In this document: piece after piece, positions 47,301 to 60,452 of the stretch
Layout of the letters: each line of letters opens with the position of its first letter
Numbering within the stretch: the first letter of the stretch is position 1
Assembly: GCA_949126835.1 (NCBI GenBank)
Contig: OX421494.1
Coordinates: 23,458,196-23,522,195 of the forward strand
Source: Anisus vortex
Lineage: Eukaryota > Mollusca > Gastropoda > Planorbidae
Reading direction: 5' to 3'
DNA: 64,000 nucleotides
Position numbers and translations under genes: made by a program
The notes under the pieces: generated by a model
What the model saw: the letters and a program-made list of their open reading frames with translations, nothing else
What the model was told of the DNA's origin: nothing
Databases searched by the model: none

Positions 47301-47860
47301 CTCTTTTGATTCTTTCAGCTTCAGACTACCGCTTCTCTTTACCGGGCACCGGAAACTACCATCCTTACCATCTGCCCCCAGGCATTGGGCACCCGCTTGG
47401 TCTGATCAGCAACTCTTCTGCCAAGGATCTCTCGGCGTCGGGCGTGGCGTCCCAGAAATTAGGCTCGAACCAGGCAACGCCTCACCTCCCTTTCTCCCTC
47501 GCCTCGTCACTTCCGCCCCACGTCAACGCCATCTCTTCGTCCACGGCTCAGCTACCGGGACTGACGTCATCGTTGTCACCCTCGTTCTCGATGAACACGT
47601 CACATCCGGGTTCCCTCCTTCCGGGATCGCTGCCCCCTCACATGACCCACTTCTCGCCATGGACGGCCTACTACTCTACGTCACAGCTTCATGAACTTCT
47701 GATGAGGTACCCTCTTCGGCCCGACGCGCAGCTTCGACTGCCGATGACCGCGTCCGGCGGGAAAGACGCACTGTTGTCGTCTAGCGTCGAGAGCCTGAGA
47801 ATGAGAGCGCGGCACCATGCCGCATGTATCGGACTTCTTGACGGAACTCCCAGAACATAA
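44262..47860 (+). CDS. Dmbx: Dmbx homeobox transcription factor (5 coding exons)
   Basis: Exons 44262-44379, 45338-45513, 46207-46519, 47066-47179 and 47319-47860 join to 1263 nt, giving 420 residues. All introns are GT-AG and every phase agrees. The protein starts [10 protein letters not shown], which resembles the MQHYG start of vertebrate DMBX1. After [17 protein letters not shown] comes the homeodomain (residues 53-112: W48, F49, K50, N51 and R53 all present). An acidic, Ser-rich linker and a Pro/Ser/Leu-rich region follow, then an OAR motif at residues ~395-412 ([18 protein letters not shown]). Vertebrate DMBX1 is about 380 residues, so the length fits. The family consists of nuclear DNA-binding regulators, mostly repressors, of brain and neural patterning. 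K50 predicts binding to TAATCC-type sites. There are no disruptions. Orthology to Dmbx is confident; the role in this species is inferred. Confidence 0.95.
45338..45513 (+). CDS. Dmbx: Dmbx coding exon 2 (homeodomain 1-46)
   Basis: The acceptor TTGTTGACAG precedes DILFDARYG, which matches the DIILEARYG signature just before the homeodomain in vertebrate DMBX1. The exon ends after homeodomain position 46 with CAG/GTTTGT. Confidence 0.96.
46207..46519 (+). CDS. Dmbx: Dmbx coding exon 3 (homeodomain 47-60, acidic linker)
   Basis: Starts [16 protein letters not shown], completing recognition helix 3. The rest is strongly acidic (for example [20 protein letters not shown]) and GC-rich, which leaves long spurious frames on the other strand. 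The donor is CCAG/GTAATC. The intron 46/47 position within the homeodomain is common in paired-class genes. Confidence 0.95.
46676..46897 (+). repeat. tRNA-derived SINE, family A (copy 6) in Dmbx intron 3
   Basis: The head is truncated: it begins at the B-box region (GGTTTCGAATCCTGGTGAAG) and keeps the body and the GTCCGACGGGATACTT tail, followed by an A run. It sits in sense orientation between exons 3 and 4, with no effect on splice sites. Confidence 0.85.
47066..47179 (+). CDS. Dmbx: Dmbx coding exon 4
   Basis: 38 codons of linker ([20 protein letters not shown]...). The acceptor CAATCACAG and donor GCAA/GTAAGT are strong, and length and phase fit the flanking exons. No domain. It was recognised only through splice phase and is too short to stand alone. 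Confidence 0.85.
47319..47860 (+). CDS. Dmbx: Dmbx coding exon 5 (Pro/Ser-rich region, OAR)
   Basis: The acceptor TTGATTCTTTCAG is followed by SDYRFSLPG. The region is rich in Ser, Pro and Leu. The OAR motif is at 47780-47833 and the stop TAA at 47858-47860. An apparent open frame continuing upstream to 47198 is intron 4 read through. Confidence 0.94.
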
Positions 47861-48086
47861 CACTTACTTCTGACATTATTCTGCAACACACACATATAGA
47901 ACAACAATGGACGCTACTTATTTAAAGTTTTATTTTTGGTTAAACAAAACTGTTTATAATTTGCTTTTGGAAGGTTTCAATTCCCAACCCTCTAGAAGAG
48001 TTATAAAAGTATTTTTTAAACGTTTATTCTTCATCAAGTGTCTATATCACTTTGCTATGCTGCCAAACTGTGAAAAACGCTAATTT

Positions 48087-48144
48087 AATAAATATACATA
48101 CTTCTAAATATATCTACCTAGTTTCTTTCTTATAGCCTAATAAA
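48087..48144 (+). terminator. Dmbx: Dmbx polyadenylation signals
   Basis: AATAAA hexamers at 48087-48092 and 48139-48144 lie 227 and 279 bp after the stop codon, in AT-rich sequence. Either could direct 3' end formation; the true site is not determined. Confidence 0.55.
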
Positions 48145-50311
48145 CTGTAAGCAAGAATTGGAAAGCCTGCGCTGAGTGGTTGAGATCAGCTAATGTGTTG
48201 TGTTTGAATTGGCTATTTGAGTTTATCTTTCGCACACTTGCAAGCAGGAGATTAGCTGTCTTAAGGCGCAAACTTTACTAAGCATAAGACAAAGTACACA
48301 CACACACACACACTTATACACATAGTCAAACACACACAGTTACACAGACCAAATCACAAATATCAATGATTTATTTAACTGTATGAAAAGTGGAAAAATG
48401 GATTGGAAAGGGAGGGGGGGGGGTAAAATATATTTTAGGTGTTGTGAAAAAGAAAGATTCCTGGTGTGTTTTCGTCTTGTATGGGATCGTGGAGGTGGCT
48501 GAGGGGGGTAGTTAACAGGCAGGTGGGAATGTATGTGCCGACTTCGTCACGAAATAATTTGCAAACAATTCACTTGAGAGTCATTCACTGCCTGTAGAAT
48601 TCTAGAAGGTTTCCGCCGTATGAGAGAATGAAGCCGCTAACAGGAAACATAATTTGTGTTTATGTTTCTTTTTAAGTTGTTAAAATTGCCGAAAGAAAGT
48701 CTACTAACATGGATATTCGTTTAAACTTTCAGATTTATTCAGAGTGATTTCTTAACATGTGTTCCCTGTACCATATTTATACACTAAAAACGTTACAGAT
48801 CACTTAGCTTAAGGGCTGTTAGTTTTAGAGACTACTGCAATGATTTAAAAAAAAACACTATTTTTTAAAACTACACAGTAAAATACTCAAATAACACCTA
48901 ACTAAAATACAGTTAAGAGATATATAACAAATATATAAAAACACATAGAATTCAGTGGTACATTATAAGGAATATGGCGTTGTTTTTATTGCTCACAAGT
49001 ATAAAAAAAAAGCCTTAAAAGTTATTCTTTTTTTTTAATTAAGAAAAACAACAACAATGTATGCTGATTTAAACTATTTAAAGTTTGCACTGCCAATACA
49101 GAGCTGCACACTGTGGGGTAGGGAAGGAAAGGAGGGGGTATGGCCCATATGATAATTTAATCCGTGTAAAGAAAGACATAATTGTCATATTAAAAGTTTT
49201 TTTTTATTAACATTGACATTATTAAAACATTAAAAAGATTTTTTGCTATTAAATTTGCAATTTATTTACTCTGCTATATTAATTAATTGCAATATAACGC
49301 TGATTATAAATTGTTATAATTTTGGCTGGTATATCAATGTTTGTGAATATGCGCGCTCATTGGCTGACTTGATGTCTACCACAGAATAGAAATTAAAAAA
49401 ATATATAATAATATATTTATTCTGTAATGTCTACAGCGTCTGTGCTGTTATTTTGTAAAAAGTTTGTATGGATAAAAAAGATCCCTCTATGGTTTATAAT
49501 TATATACATTTTAAAATACCGTACAGTTTGGGGGTGAGGGGTGGACCATCATTAGTTTTTTTAGTGCTTAGTGCCTCCAATGGTTTAAATACGTCTCAGT
49601 ACATAACGATGCACTGTTTGTGCCAGACTCACATTTCATTGCACTGGCGAGATCGACCATGACCCGGTGGGATGGAAGGAGGAATGTGTGTCACAACCCA
49701 TCTCGCCAAGCCCGCTGCTTGGATGTCCAGGCTTACAGTAGGCATTTCGGTAATTTTGGGACGATTTCATTTACTGAAATTATTAAAGTAAATCCATATC
49801 CAAAAGTAGTCAGAAGAAGAGTGTGAAAACTTATTACAGTAGCCATAGATATCTATATCTATGCAGTAACTTTACACCAGACCTCAGATATACGCCATCG
49901 AGACAAGCCAGTAAAAAAAGGGTAAATAAACGCAATAATTAAAGAGCCAGGGGAAATAATAGATATATTAAAAATGAAGAAAGAAAACAGTAGGAGTTAC
50001 CTCGCAGAGAGCTGTGCGTTTCATTTCAAAGGTAACACTTTTGATTAAATGCGTAAATGCAATGACACTCCAGAAATAATGGTTTAAAAAGAAATGATCA
50101 TGCATAAAGCTTTACATTTGACTTAGATTTACAACACAATTTGTTATAAAATAATCAGAAAAACACTTGCCAGGCGTTACCAAAGAATTGGACCAGTTGT
50201 ATCCATACAATTGGGAGTTTAAGGAAATATATTAGAATGAAATAACTTTAAAATAGATTCTGAAAATAAAAAAAAAAAATTTCCTTGTAAGAAGCAGTTT
50301 ATTCACGTGAT
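48145..50311. other. Non-coding downstream of Dmbx
   Basis: No gene recognised. There is a CA tract near 48298-48313 and G runs near 48410-48423. Confidence 0.45.
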
Positions 50312-50568
50312 GGGGCACTCTGGTCGGCAGCTACTTTTTGGCAGGCACTCCGAAGGTTCTGGGTCCGCATCCTGGTGAAGGTTAGGATTTGTTCACGGGT
50401 CTGGAAGGTGTCCCTGAGTCTAATCAGCTCTGAGGGGTACCTGACTTTAATTGGGGTTAGTATAGGCGTCTGGGCATTTAGCTGGCCATACAATCTCTTA
50501 GTGGCTACATACACTGGTGAACGCTTTTTCACCGCCCTATGGATCAATTTGGTCCTTCGGGTTACTTT
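50312..50568 (+). repeat. tRNA-derived SINE, family A (copy 7)
   Basis: Head GGGGCACTCTGGTCGGCAGC, B box degraded to GGGTCCGCATCC, body and GGTCCTTCGGGTTACTTT tail present. Confidence 0.82.
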
Positions 50569-51916
50569 AATTTTAATTTACTTACTTTATTCACCTGACA
50601 ACTCCAAAGATATTATTATTATTATAGTGACATTGAAAACAACTGCATGGTTATCTATCAGCGTACCACAGAAAAATTATAGAACATAATGCGCAATCGC
50701 ATTTTTTTCTCTTTCCGGAAGTAATACCGACGACATACTGTTTAAACGCAGCGGACCTGGTTACACTATATATTTATTATTACGACACGCCTGTTCTTCA
50801 TAAGAAATCCCAAGATGAGTTATCGCTTCTTATTACAACGGCGATATATCAGTGGTCATCTATGCACTGTCATATATGCTAATAGATAATTTTAGTATTG
50901 CACTGGTCAAGTCGCTTTGATATAGACCTACTTTTTAAGCATTAATTTAATAAAAATGTTAAATGACAAGCCAGCTTTTGTTATCTTTTTTTAGATAATT
51001 ATTAAGAAGTAGATGAATGTAGAATAATGAGTACCGAATTGTAGACTGTATTATTTATTTGGCTATAGCCCCCGTTCAGTTGATGAAATATTTATTTATT
51101 ACTTTGTCTTGTAGTTATTATAATTACTGCTTCAATTGGTAATATCATTATTAGTTCATTTTGATATTAATTTAGTTTAGTCTAGTTTGGTCCTGATTCA
51201 AAATATCCCCTGGCAATCTTTATAACATTGATTAGAGTTTATTTTATTTATTCAGGTGTATACATATGTTGGCTCAAATACACATCAAGTATCGTGTTGT
51301 TATTGTGCAGTGTTGGCAATTACTACTGTAGTATAAAGAAAACACACACAATACTGGAACGTGAAGAACTGATATAAATCGAGTTTTGTAAACAAACGAA
51401 TTATTGGTTTAATCACAGAATCATCAATTAGAAATCCAAATAGAAGAATGATATTTACACAAGTGGTTAAGAATAGCACATATTTCGTAGAATGGATAAG
51501 AAATATATTCAATAGGCTATGAATAACATTGAAACTACTGGTAAAACAATATTGAATTCTTTGTAGTATAAATCCGTAAGAATTTTATCTCAGAACATTA
51601 AAAAATATGTCTTTACTAGTCGATAGATGCCAAAGAACTGATGTAATCTTTTTCTGATTCGCATAGGTCTATGATATGGGTCGATACGATACCATAACCG
51701 AATACAAGAGAATACATTACATTATGGCTGATGTAAACAGATAATATATAATAAAATACTAGCGTGCGATGGAATATTCGAGTATCACCGACAACAACGT
51801 TGAAATCGGCCATGTTGTCCGGTGATGTAGCTGGGAAAAACCCACAGTCTTGGCTTATGAAATAATTTCGATCATTACTACTGCAATTCTTATGAACGAT
51901 TAGTATTCATTTAATT
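50569..51916. other. Non-coding, AT-rich
   Basis: No gene recognised. Confidence 0.45.
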
Positions 51917-51964
51917 ATGGTACAATGTATAAATTTACGTTTCGTAACATTATGCTTATTTACA

Positions 51965-52130
51965 ATGTCTTTGTCATCAAATCTACACGTTCGATCACCC
52001 AAAGTTACTGTTTCAGGCAAAAAGTACAAAGACTGTTGTGTAATAAACTGCAACAATGATGCTAAAACGAGTGACTATTGTACAAATAAGCATGTCAAAC
52101 TACATGGCTTTCCTGACCCCTTAAGGGATA
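51965..52130 (+). pseudogene. THAP-domain fragment
   Basis: Within an open frame from 51917, the segment from MSLSSN reads CCVINCNNDAKTSDYC and then KHVKLHGFPDPLRDKQ. The Cys-x4-Cys pair followed by an H-x-FP-x-D strand is the first half of a THAP (C2CH) DNA-binding domain. The second half (Trp and Cys-x2-His) is missing before the frame runs into AT-rich sequence, or an intron follows without a clear GT. It could be a truncated THAP transposon exon or a host exon. The hAT end at 52643 is not clearly linked to it. Confidence 0.5.
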
Positions 52131-52642
52131 AACAAATAAACAACTTAAGTGTTAACCTCATATTACTTAATATTAGTAGCCTTGCTTTAGTCCTAAGCTT
52201 GCTGACTAGATATTATTAGTAAACAAGCCTTTTTCATTTTTACTATAGTAGCGTCTCTAGTGATCGCTGCCTTGAGTAAAAAGAAAATGGCGGAAGCCGA
52301 GCTTCACTTTTAGTGACTGCGCATATAAGCATTGCGCATTCAGTTCTATATCTATTCTGTGCAGCGTAATAGGAAAAGATAAATCGTAGAATACGATAAT
52401 GTTTTCATATTTTACAGTAACGTCCCTTTCATCATATTTAAGCAAGGCTTTGAGTTGTTCCTAAATAGGTCAAAACGATTTTTAAAACATTTTTTAGGAA
52501 TAGACAAGACAGAGTAGTCACTTTACAAATCAAAATAACTGTTTAAATAATACCAATTTTTTTTCGTTATTGATGTTTTTTTTTAAATATTTCTTTTCTT
52601 GATATAGCAACACATTGTGATCAAAATAAGTAGAGGCAGCCC

Positions 52643-52695
52643 CACTCACTCAGCGTGCCAAGTATGCCACGCGTCTCGTAGGTTGCCGACACCTG
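52643..52695. mobile_element. hAT-like element, right end only (copy E)
   Basis: CAGCGTGCCAAGTATGCCAC followed by GTAGGTTGCCGACACCTG matches the subterminal and terminal right-hand sequence of hAT copies A, C and D. No left end was found nearby, so it is a solo fragment. Confidence 0.7.
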
Positions 52696-52848
52696 GTCGA
52701 AAAAATTAATGTTATACTTTCAAGGGACAGTCTTCAATGAATCTACATTCTTTATCAAACACTACTGTAAACTCTTTTAAAATTATTTTGCGAAACAAAT
52801 GGCATAAAGAATTAATTATTTGCATCTTATTTTGATTAAATTACAAAG

Positions 52849-54632
<1,784 letters not shown>

Positions 54633-54988
54633 CAGGGGCTCAAACTCGGCATGTGCCATTTAATAACTTAAGAGATGAGTCAATGGCCGCACCCCCACCC
54701 CCCAACAGCCCGACCCTAGTAAACAAAAAACACTTCCTACATCTTAACTAATTTTACTTCTTATAACTAATAATATGCTTATTTACCACTATTTAGACAC
54801 ACAAAATTATGCCAAAGCGAACTATCATTATTATTACTAGCACAGTGACAAACAGTGAGTACAAACTAAAATTTGTATATATAATATATAAGAGTACGGA
54901 ACTTTTGGAAAGTTAATAATAAATTTTTTGTAAGCCTCCTGGCGGGACACTAAAATCTAATTGGTGGGTCGCGTGTATGAGACTCCTG
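54633..54988. mobile_element. Putative hAT-type MITE, 356 bp
   Basis: The ends CAGGGGCTCAAACTCGG and GCGTGTATGAGACTCCTG are inverted with mismatches, and the CAGGGG start is hAT-like. The flanking 8-mers (CATTAGAA and TATTATAG) do not clearly match, so the boundaries are tentative. Confidence 0.45.
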
Positions 54989-55540
54989 TATTATAGTATT
55001 CAATATTGTGTAACCCAATCAATAGTTTTACTATAGAGGACCTGACTAAAGGATTTGGTAATAAACATGCCATATTACTCCATTTTTCAATTGCATTTGA
55101 TGAATTTTTAAGACTTTTTAAAATTTGTTGGCATCTTTGGATTATATTTATATGAGAGGACTACTTTATTTAAATTTCATTTCTTCACAAAAGGTATTTG
55201 ATTGAACAAACCAAAAAAATCCAAAAATCATCAAATAATGTTAATCGTCAAAGGCCCATGGGGTCAACATCACAATGTAAAATGGGGCCCACCTTGTTCG
55301 AAAACGTACAATTATTGATTAAATACGTTTTATTAATTAAAAAAAATATACTTTAAATCTAGTGTTCCATCTGTGTAACACAAGAGCATTAATAATGTTT
55401 TCTAGATATTATAATTAACTTCATTACTGCCCTTATTGCACAGGGCCCCCAACCAGAGCCTGAAAATAATTTGGGCCTCTGATGGAAAACCATATTCAAA
55501 ATTTCGAGACTACACTCAAAACCATGGATAAGAGTAGGAC
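54989..55540. other. Non-coding
   Basis: No gene recognised. Confidence 0.4.
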
Positions 55541-55690
55541 TCGATATATAGGTATAGTCTGTCGCATATAGATCTAAGCGGAGCCGACTCGAAGTATAGT
55601 CTGTCGCATATTATTATAGATCTAAGCTGAACCGACTCGAGGTACAGTCTGTCGCATATAGATTTAAGCAGAGCCGGCTCGAGGTACTGA
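55541..55690. repeat. ~55-bp tandem repeat, 3 copies
   Basis: Each copy carries AGTCTGTCGCATATAGATCT-like sequence and a GAGCCGACTCGAGGTA-like end. The middle copy has an extra TATTAT. Confidence 0.85.
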
Positions 55691-56931
55691 CAACACAGGT
55701 GATTGCCAGGGTCGAAACATGCTAGGGTACGCCATCAAGGATCTTTAAAATAAGAAATGATGGACATAGTTGTTTTTCTTATTAATGTGAGGTTTTAATG
55801 TTCGGATGATCAAACATCTTGTGGTTCTTGTGCATAGGTTACCAGAAAGGGTGTTATCACCCCTAACCCCCCCCCCCCCTAATGGTAGTGCGGGGGCTTT
55901 CCTTTGCTTCTCAAGGGCGCCAAAAAAACGTAGAGCAGGTAATGCATATAAAATGTGTCCCTTTAAAAATAATTGAATGTTTAGTTCATTAAAAACCGTG
56001 ATAGTTACATCAATGTGCCTATTGGTTTTATGAATGTACGTTTACAGGTTTAGCACACACAAAAACAAATGCGTCAAACTAAAGTGAAAAAAGGACACTA
56101 ATACAAAATCCACATAATACATAACACAAAATAATAGACTGTTGAGAATTTCCACAGTGGCAGGACTTTGCTCTGATCAAGTCTTGAAGATTCCGTTGCC
56201 AAATTAGATCAATGCAGAGATATATGACATATGACAATGCAGAGATGTATGACACATGACAATGCAGATATAATATGACATCCCTCAGCAGTTACTGGTA
56301 TTTCTGTTTACGTCCTGTATGTCGTCCCGGCGGCCTATACTAATTAGGCTGGGATTATCTGTGGCTAATGGGTACTGAAATAGATAATTTGGTTTAAGCC
56401 GTATAATATATGATGATAGTAGTTTCCGTTGATTGGGATAGGTAGCTCAAATTACGTGTCTAAGTATTGTAGCAATATATCTTTTTAATTATTATTTCTA
56501 AACAAATTTAAATTAAATTAGTTTTTTTTAGAGTTTCGGGAAGATATGACGGAGAAAGTCAATGGAGTCACTGGTTTAAATCTTAGTATTTTACTTCAAT
56601 ATATTTAACGTTAAAAAAAGAACAAATATAATTTTAATGTGCGTTCCAGTGATTAGGAAAAATAGGTTTTGTTTAGATAAAGAAGTTAAATTCCAATATT
56701 GGAATTAAGGATTCTGCGATATCTTTAGTAGTCTGGTCAAAATGCTCCAACTTTTTAACATGGAAAAAAGCAAAACTACAAGAAATACACTTTTTAAAAC
56801 GTATATTTTGTCCTATTTGCAGTGATATAACTAATCTGTTTTTACTTAGTTTCTTTGTTTAAACCGATATACTACTATATTTATTAATCATATGTACCCC
56901 CTCCCTACACACACTTTAAACCCATTATAGA
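55691..56931. other. Non-coding; short tandem near 56210
   Basis: No gene recognised. Three copies of a ~24-bp unit with GACAATGCAGAGAT lie at about 56210-56282. A C run lies near 55867-55879. Confidence 0.45.
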
Positions 56932-57089
56932 CAGGGCTGTATTTAGTATTGTGGGGGGCATGTTTACGAGGGCCAAATTTATGTGGGGGACCCTCGAGGC
57001 CTCGCCCCTGCCTTCCGATATTGCGGTGTTAGCCAGTGTGGGCACCCCTGTTCCATGAAACACGTGGAGCATGCCTAAATACGCCTCTG
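56932..57089. mobile_element. hAT-type MITE, 158 bp
   Basis: The ends CAGGGCTGTATTTAG and CTAAATACGCCTCTG are inverted. The flanking 8-mers ATTATAGA (56924-56931) and ACTATAGA (57090-57097) agree at 7 of 8 positions. An 8-bp duplication and CAG start fit hAT. Too small to code. Confidence 0.75.
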
Positions 57090-57378
57090 ACTATAGACAA
57101 AGAATGTAATTGTACAACTTGACCAACAGTTGACTATTGTACCAATATGTACTTACATCTAGCCTTTCTGCCAAGCCACCTGGAAAAGAGTGAACGCAAT
57201 GAGTCGTAGTATACTTAACGTTTATATATCAGATAACTATCTAATTAATGAACCGTAGAACTGACTGGAATGCCCATGTAAATAATATAATTTTACAAAT
57301 ATTATGCATACTCTCTCATTTCTTGTACACAAAGGTGTAAATTATGAAAAGATCAACACATATTTTAGTACACTAGAC

Positions 57379-60304
57379 CAGGGGTCGGCAACCCTTTGCT
57401 TATAGTGTGCCAAACTAGGATTTCTAAATCATTCAGCGTGCCAACAGCGTGAAAGTCAAACTGCTAAACTATATTATTTTTATAAGACAATTTATTTAGT
57501 GCCGTAGCACGACCAATACCAAAAGAAAAGGAGCGTTATGGAGAAAATCATTTCAGCGTTTTATATTTAATAACAAATTAACCTTTTTGATATTATTTAC
57601 AGCTTCTACACAAATTTATTTCTCAACTTACACATTAATGGTTAATGTAACAACATTTGAATTTAGTTGTCAAGAGTCAAGATATAATTCTAGTAATAGC
57701 TATACATTCTTTACAGTTATATCTCAGCATGCTGAGATTTAGGCTGATATCTTATTACTGGTGTATTTTTTTATATACTGAGAATTAAGTATAGTTAAGA
57801 GGAATAGATGCGTAGTAATAATAAAAACTGAGTAGTTAACGTAATTTTTAAAAATATTCATATACATTTTTTAGTCATATAATATTTATATAATTTTCAA
57901 CTATATTTTATAGTTTTATCATTTAAACTTATAAATTGCTAGATATTTTTTAAAGGAAACAAAAAAAAAAACTATATTAAAAAATATAAACTCAAAGAAA
58001 ACGGTTCCATTATCTCCCTTTAATTATAAATCCTCATAAATTTGGTGCTAGTGATACCAAACGAGTAAATTTTTTTTAAATATAATTATTTTTGCTTGTA
58101 AATTATTATTTCTTTATTTAAATTCAGCATTATGCTCTTTTTTCATTGTGTAATAAGATGTATAAAATTAATTTACGTTGTAAATAAACATTTTCTTCAT
58201 TATTTAAGTCACTTTAAGGAGTTTATTTTTTAAACATTAATAATTACAACAATTACAAAATATAATGCAAGTATATAAGCCTGTTTTATTTATTGCAATA
58301 ATAAATCAAACACGAGTTTTTATGCTCATCTCTTTTAATTAAGCATAAATATAATTATTTCTAAAACAAATGTGTTTGTATGTATGTAATTTGAATGTAA
58401 TTAGCATGTATCATTTAATGAGCGCTTCGCTAATTGTTCAATGTCAGCAGACATGCCTACCTCCACAAATCAAAATGAGGAACACCCAAGGTAAAAATGA
58501 GGAACATGGGACCAAAATGAGGAACATAAGCGCGGAGGAAGCATTTTCGAGCCAATATAGTCTACGCTAAATAATATTTTATCAAAAGAAAAATGGGAAA
58601 AATGATTTCACCTACAGTAATAAGACTGTATATATTATATATATAATATATAGAATCCAATCTAAGTCAACAAAGAGTTAATGAAAAAAAAATATTGGGA
58701 GGGGAGGGGGTAAAATACATTTATGTAGGTTTAACTAGGGTTTTTAATATATTCCAAGGAAAAACAGTGGCTTTTTAGGTAGCTATATGATTTTAAGCTT
58801 TTACGCAATAACTGCAATGCTGTGGTTTTTTTTTTAAATAAACCTTTCAATCTAAGTCTAAGGCCTAGGACAGAAACTCAGAAAGTGGTTAAAATCAAAT
58901 TAATCAGTAGGCCTATCTATATTCTAAACTAAGGACAAGGCCAAGGTAATTGAACTTAAATGCTTGATATTGGTCAATTATCAATTGGTAAAACTAACTA
59001 GTCTAAATTCATTTATAAGCCTAGGCCTAGGACTAAGTCTAAAGTTCCACTTTACGTCTAAGCAAATTTATTTAAATGGGCTTAAATAGGCCTAGCTTAA
59101 TGCACTAACACTGTGTCTGTTCTAATACATCAACATCAGTTTAACTAGCCGATTTAAAGCAGTAGGCCAGTAGGGAAAATATAATTTACTTTATACTTTA
59201 TTTTGAATTTTAATTTAGCGACTAATTTTATTTTTTATCAAGTAACTAGAAGCTAGAAGGTAATATTTTGTTTTGGCTTGCAATGATTAGTTTAGTTTCC
59301 CTAAAATTATTTGATATAACAAAAACGGTAAAGTAATCAACAGTGCCGCGAAGCGCTACGCTTATGCACTCTCGACCTAAAAATTTAAACGGAAGTGAGA
59401 AGAAGAAAATAAAAGTTGGCAAACGCCTTTTGTTTATTTCGCGTTATTACTTTCTTAATTAAAATGTCGGCATTTTCGGAGACGCCGATTTTGCGGAACA
59501 AACTGGTCTAATGCGGAATTGCGGAACATGGGGTAATTTTCGGCCATTTTACGGAACGGTTCCGGAAAATCCGGAACGGTAGGCATGTCTGTGTCAGGTA
59601 CATACATATTTAGTCACTTCTGAGTGTTCAAGTTTAAGTGACATCTTGGTATGCTTAAAACAGGTTTCATTTTCGATAAAATATGTTCACTGGAGTAAAT
59701 TAAACTTAGATCTGAAAGTAGAGCGAATGCCTTGCAGTGGACAACAGACGACTTTCCTAAGCACTCTTCCTTTCTGATTGTCCCTCAAATTTCAATGCAC
59801 ATTTTTAGGATGTTTAAAATGAAAAAAAATGCCAATATCCCTACACTTCAAGTGCTTTTTGAGACCCCGGCCCAGTCAGAAACATCGGCTTCAACAGTCA
59901 GTTCTCCTCATTCAATACCGGAAATGTTTTTTTTTTTATCAATATACACCTTAATTGCTTCCAGACTAGAAACGAATCTATCCAAGACTTTACATATACT
60001 CCGTATTACTTTCTTCTGTAAGATAATTAAGAAAGAAACTAAACAATTGACTATCTTAACAATAGATTCAATCACAGATTGCAAGTCCAATGATGAGAAC
60101 TTTGCATATAAACATTCCTTAACTAAAACAGTCGACGTTCAGTGTGATTCCCACGTAGTTCGCCACGCAGCACCAATTAGTTATGCTTAGGTACGTTGTT
60201 TTGACTTGCATTAAAAAAAAATCTTCTTGGAGGTCTCTCGCGTGTCATTGAAAATCGTTCTGCATGCCAGGTCTGGCACGCGTGCCTTAGGTTGCCGACC
60301 CCTG
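57379..60304. mobile_element. hAT-like element, copy C, 2926 bp
   Basis: The terminal repeats CAGGGGTCGGCAACC and GGTTGCCGACCCCTG are perfect, and the 8-bp duplication CACTAGAC is exact at 57371-57378 and 60305-60312. The interior is AT-rich and aligns with copies A and B. It is interrupted by the 1144-bp element at 58448-59591. No hAT transposase is visible; the 152-codon frame at 59732-60190 has no recognisable domain. This is the best reference copy for the family's ends. Confidence 0.93.
58448..59591. mobile_element. Unassigned DNA transposon, 1144 bp, nested in hAT copy C
   Basis: Perfect 14-bp inverted ends CAGACATGCCTACC (58448-58461) and GGTAGGCATGTCTG (59578-59591) are flanked by an exact 6-bp duplication TGTCAG (58442-58447, 59592-59597). 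The left subterminal region has three AAAATGAGGAAC-type repeats. The right has CGGAAC/CCGGAA repeats in a CpG-rich stretch, unlike the surrounding AT-rich hAT sequence. No open frame with a domain. Six-base duplications are unusual, so no superfamily is assigned. Confidence 0.8.
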
Positions 60305-60452
60305 CACTAGACTGCAAATTTTAAATATTTTTTATGTAAATAGGCCTATAAATTAAAAAAAAACACTACAGATTATTAAAATTCTATATCACTCTATAAA
60401 TAACTGCGTTTTTCATACTCAGTGCGCTCTCATTCCACAGTTCAGTTGTGGA

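Noticed and set aside
47198..47318. Upstream extension of the last Dmbx exon to an ATG at 47198
   Set aside because: This stretch is intron 4. Donor 47180 and acceptor 47318 preserve phase and the homologous protein order.
59732..60190. 152-codon frame inside hAT copy C as a transposase
   Set aside because: No BED finger, catalytic block or dimerisation motif of hAT transposases is visible, and other copies do not keep the frame open.
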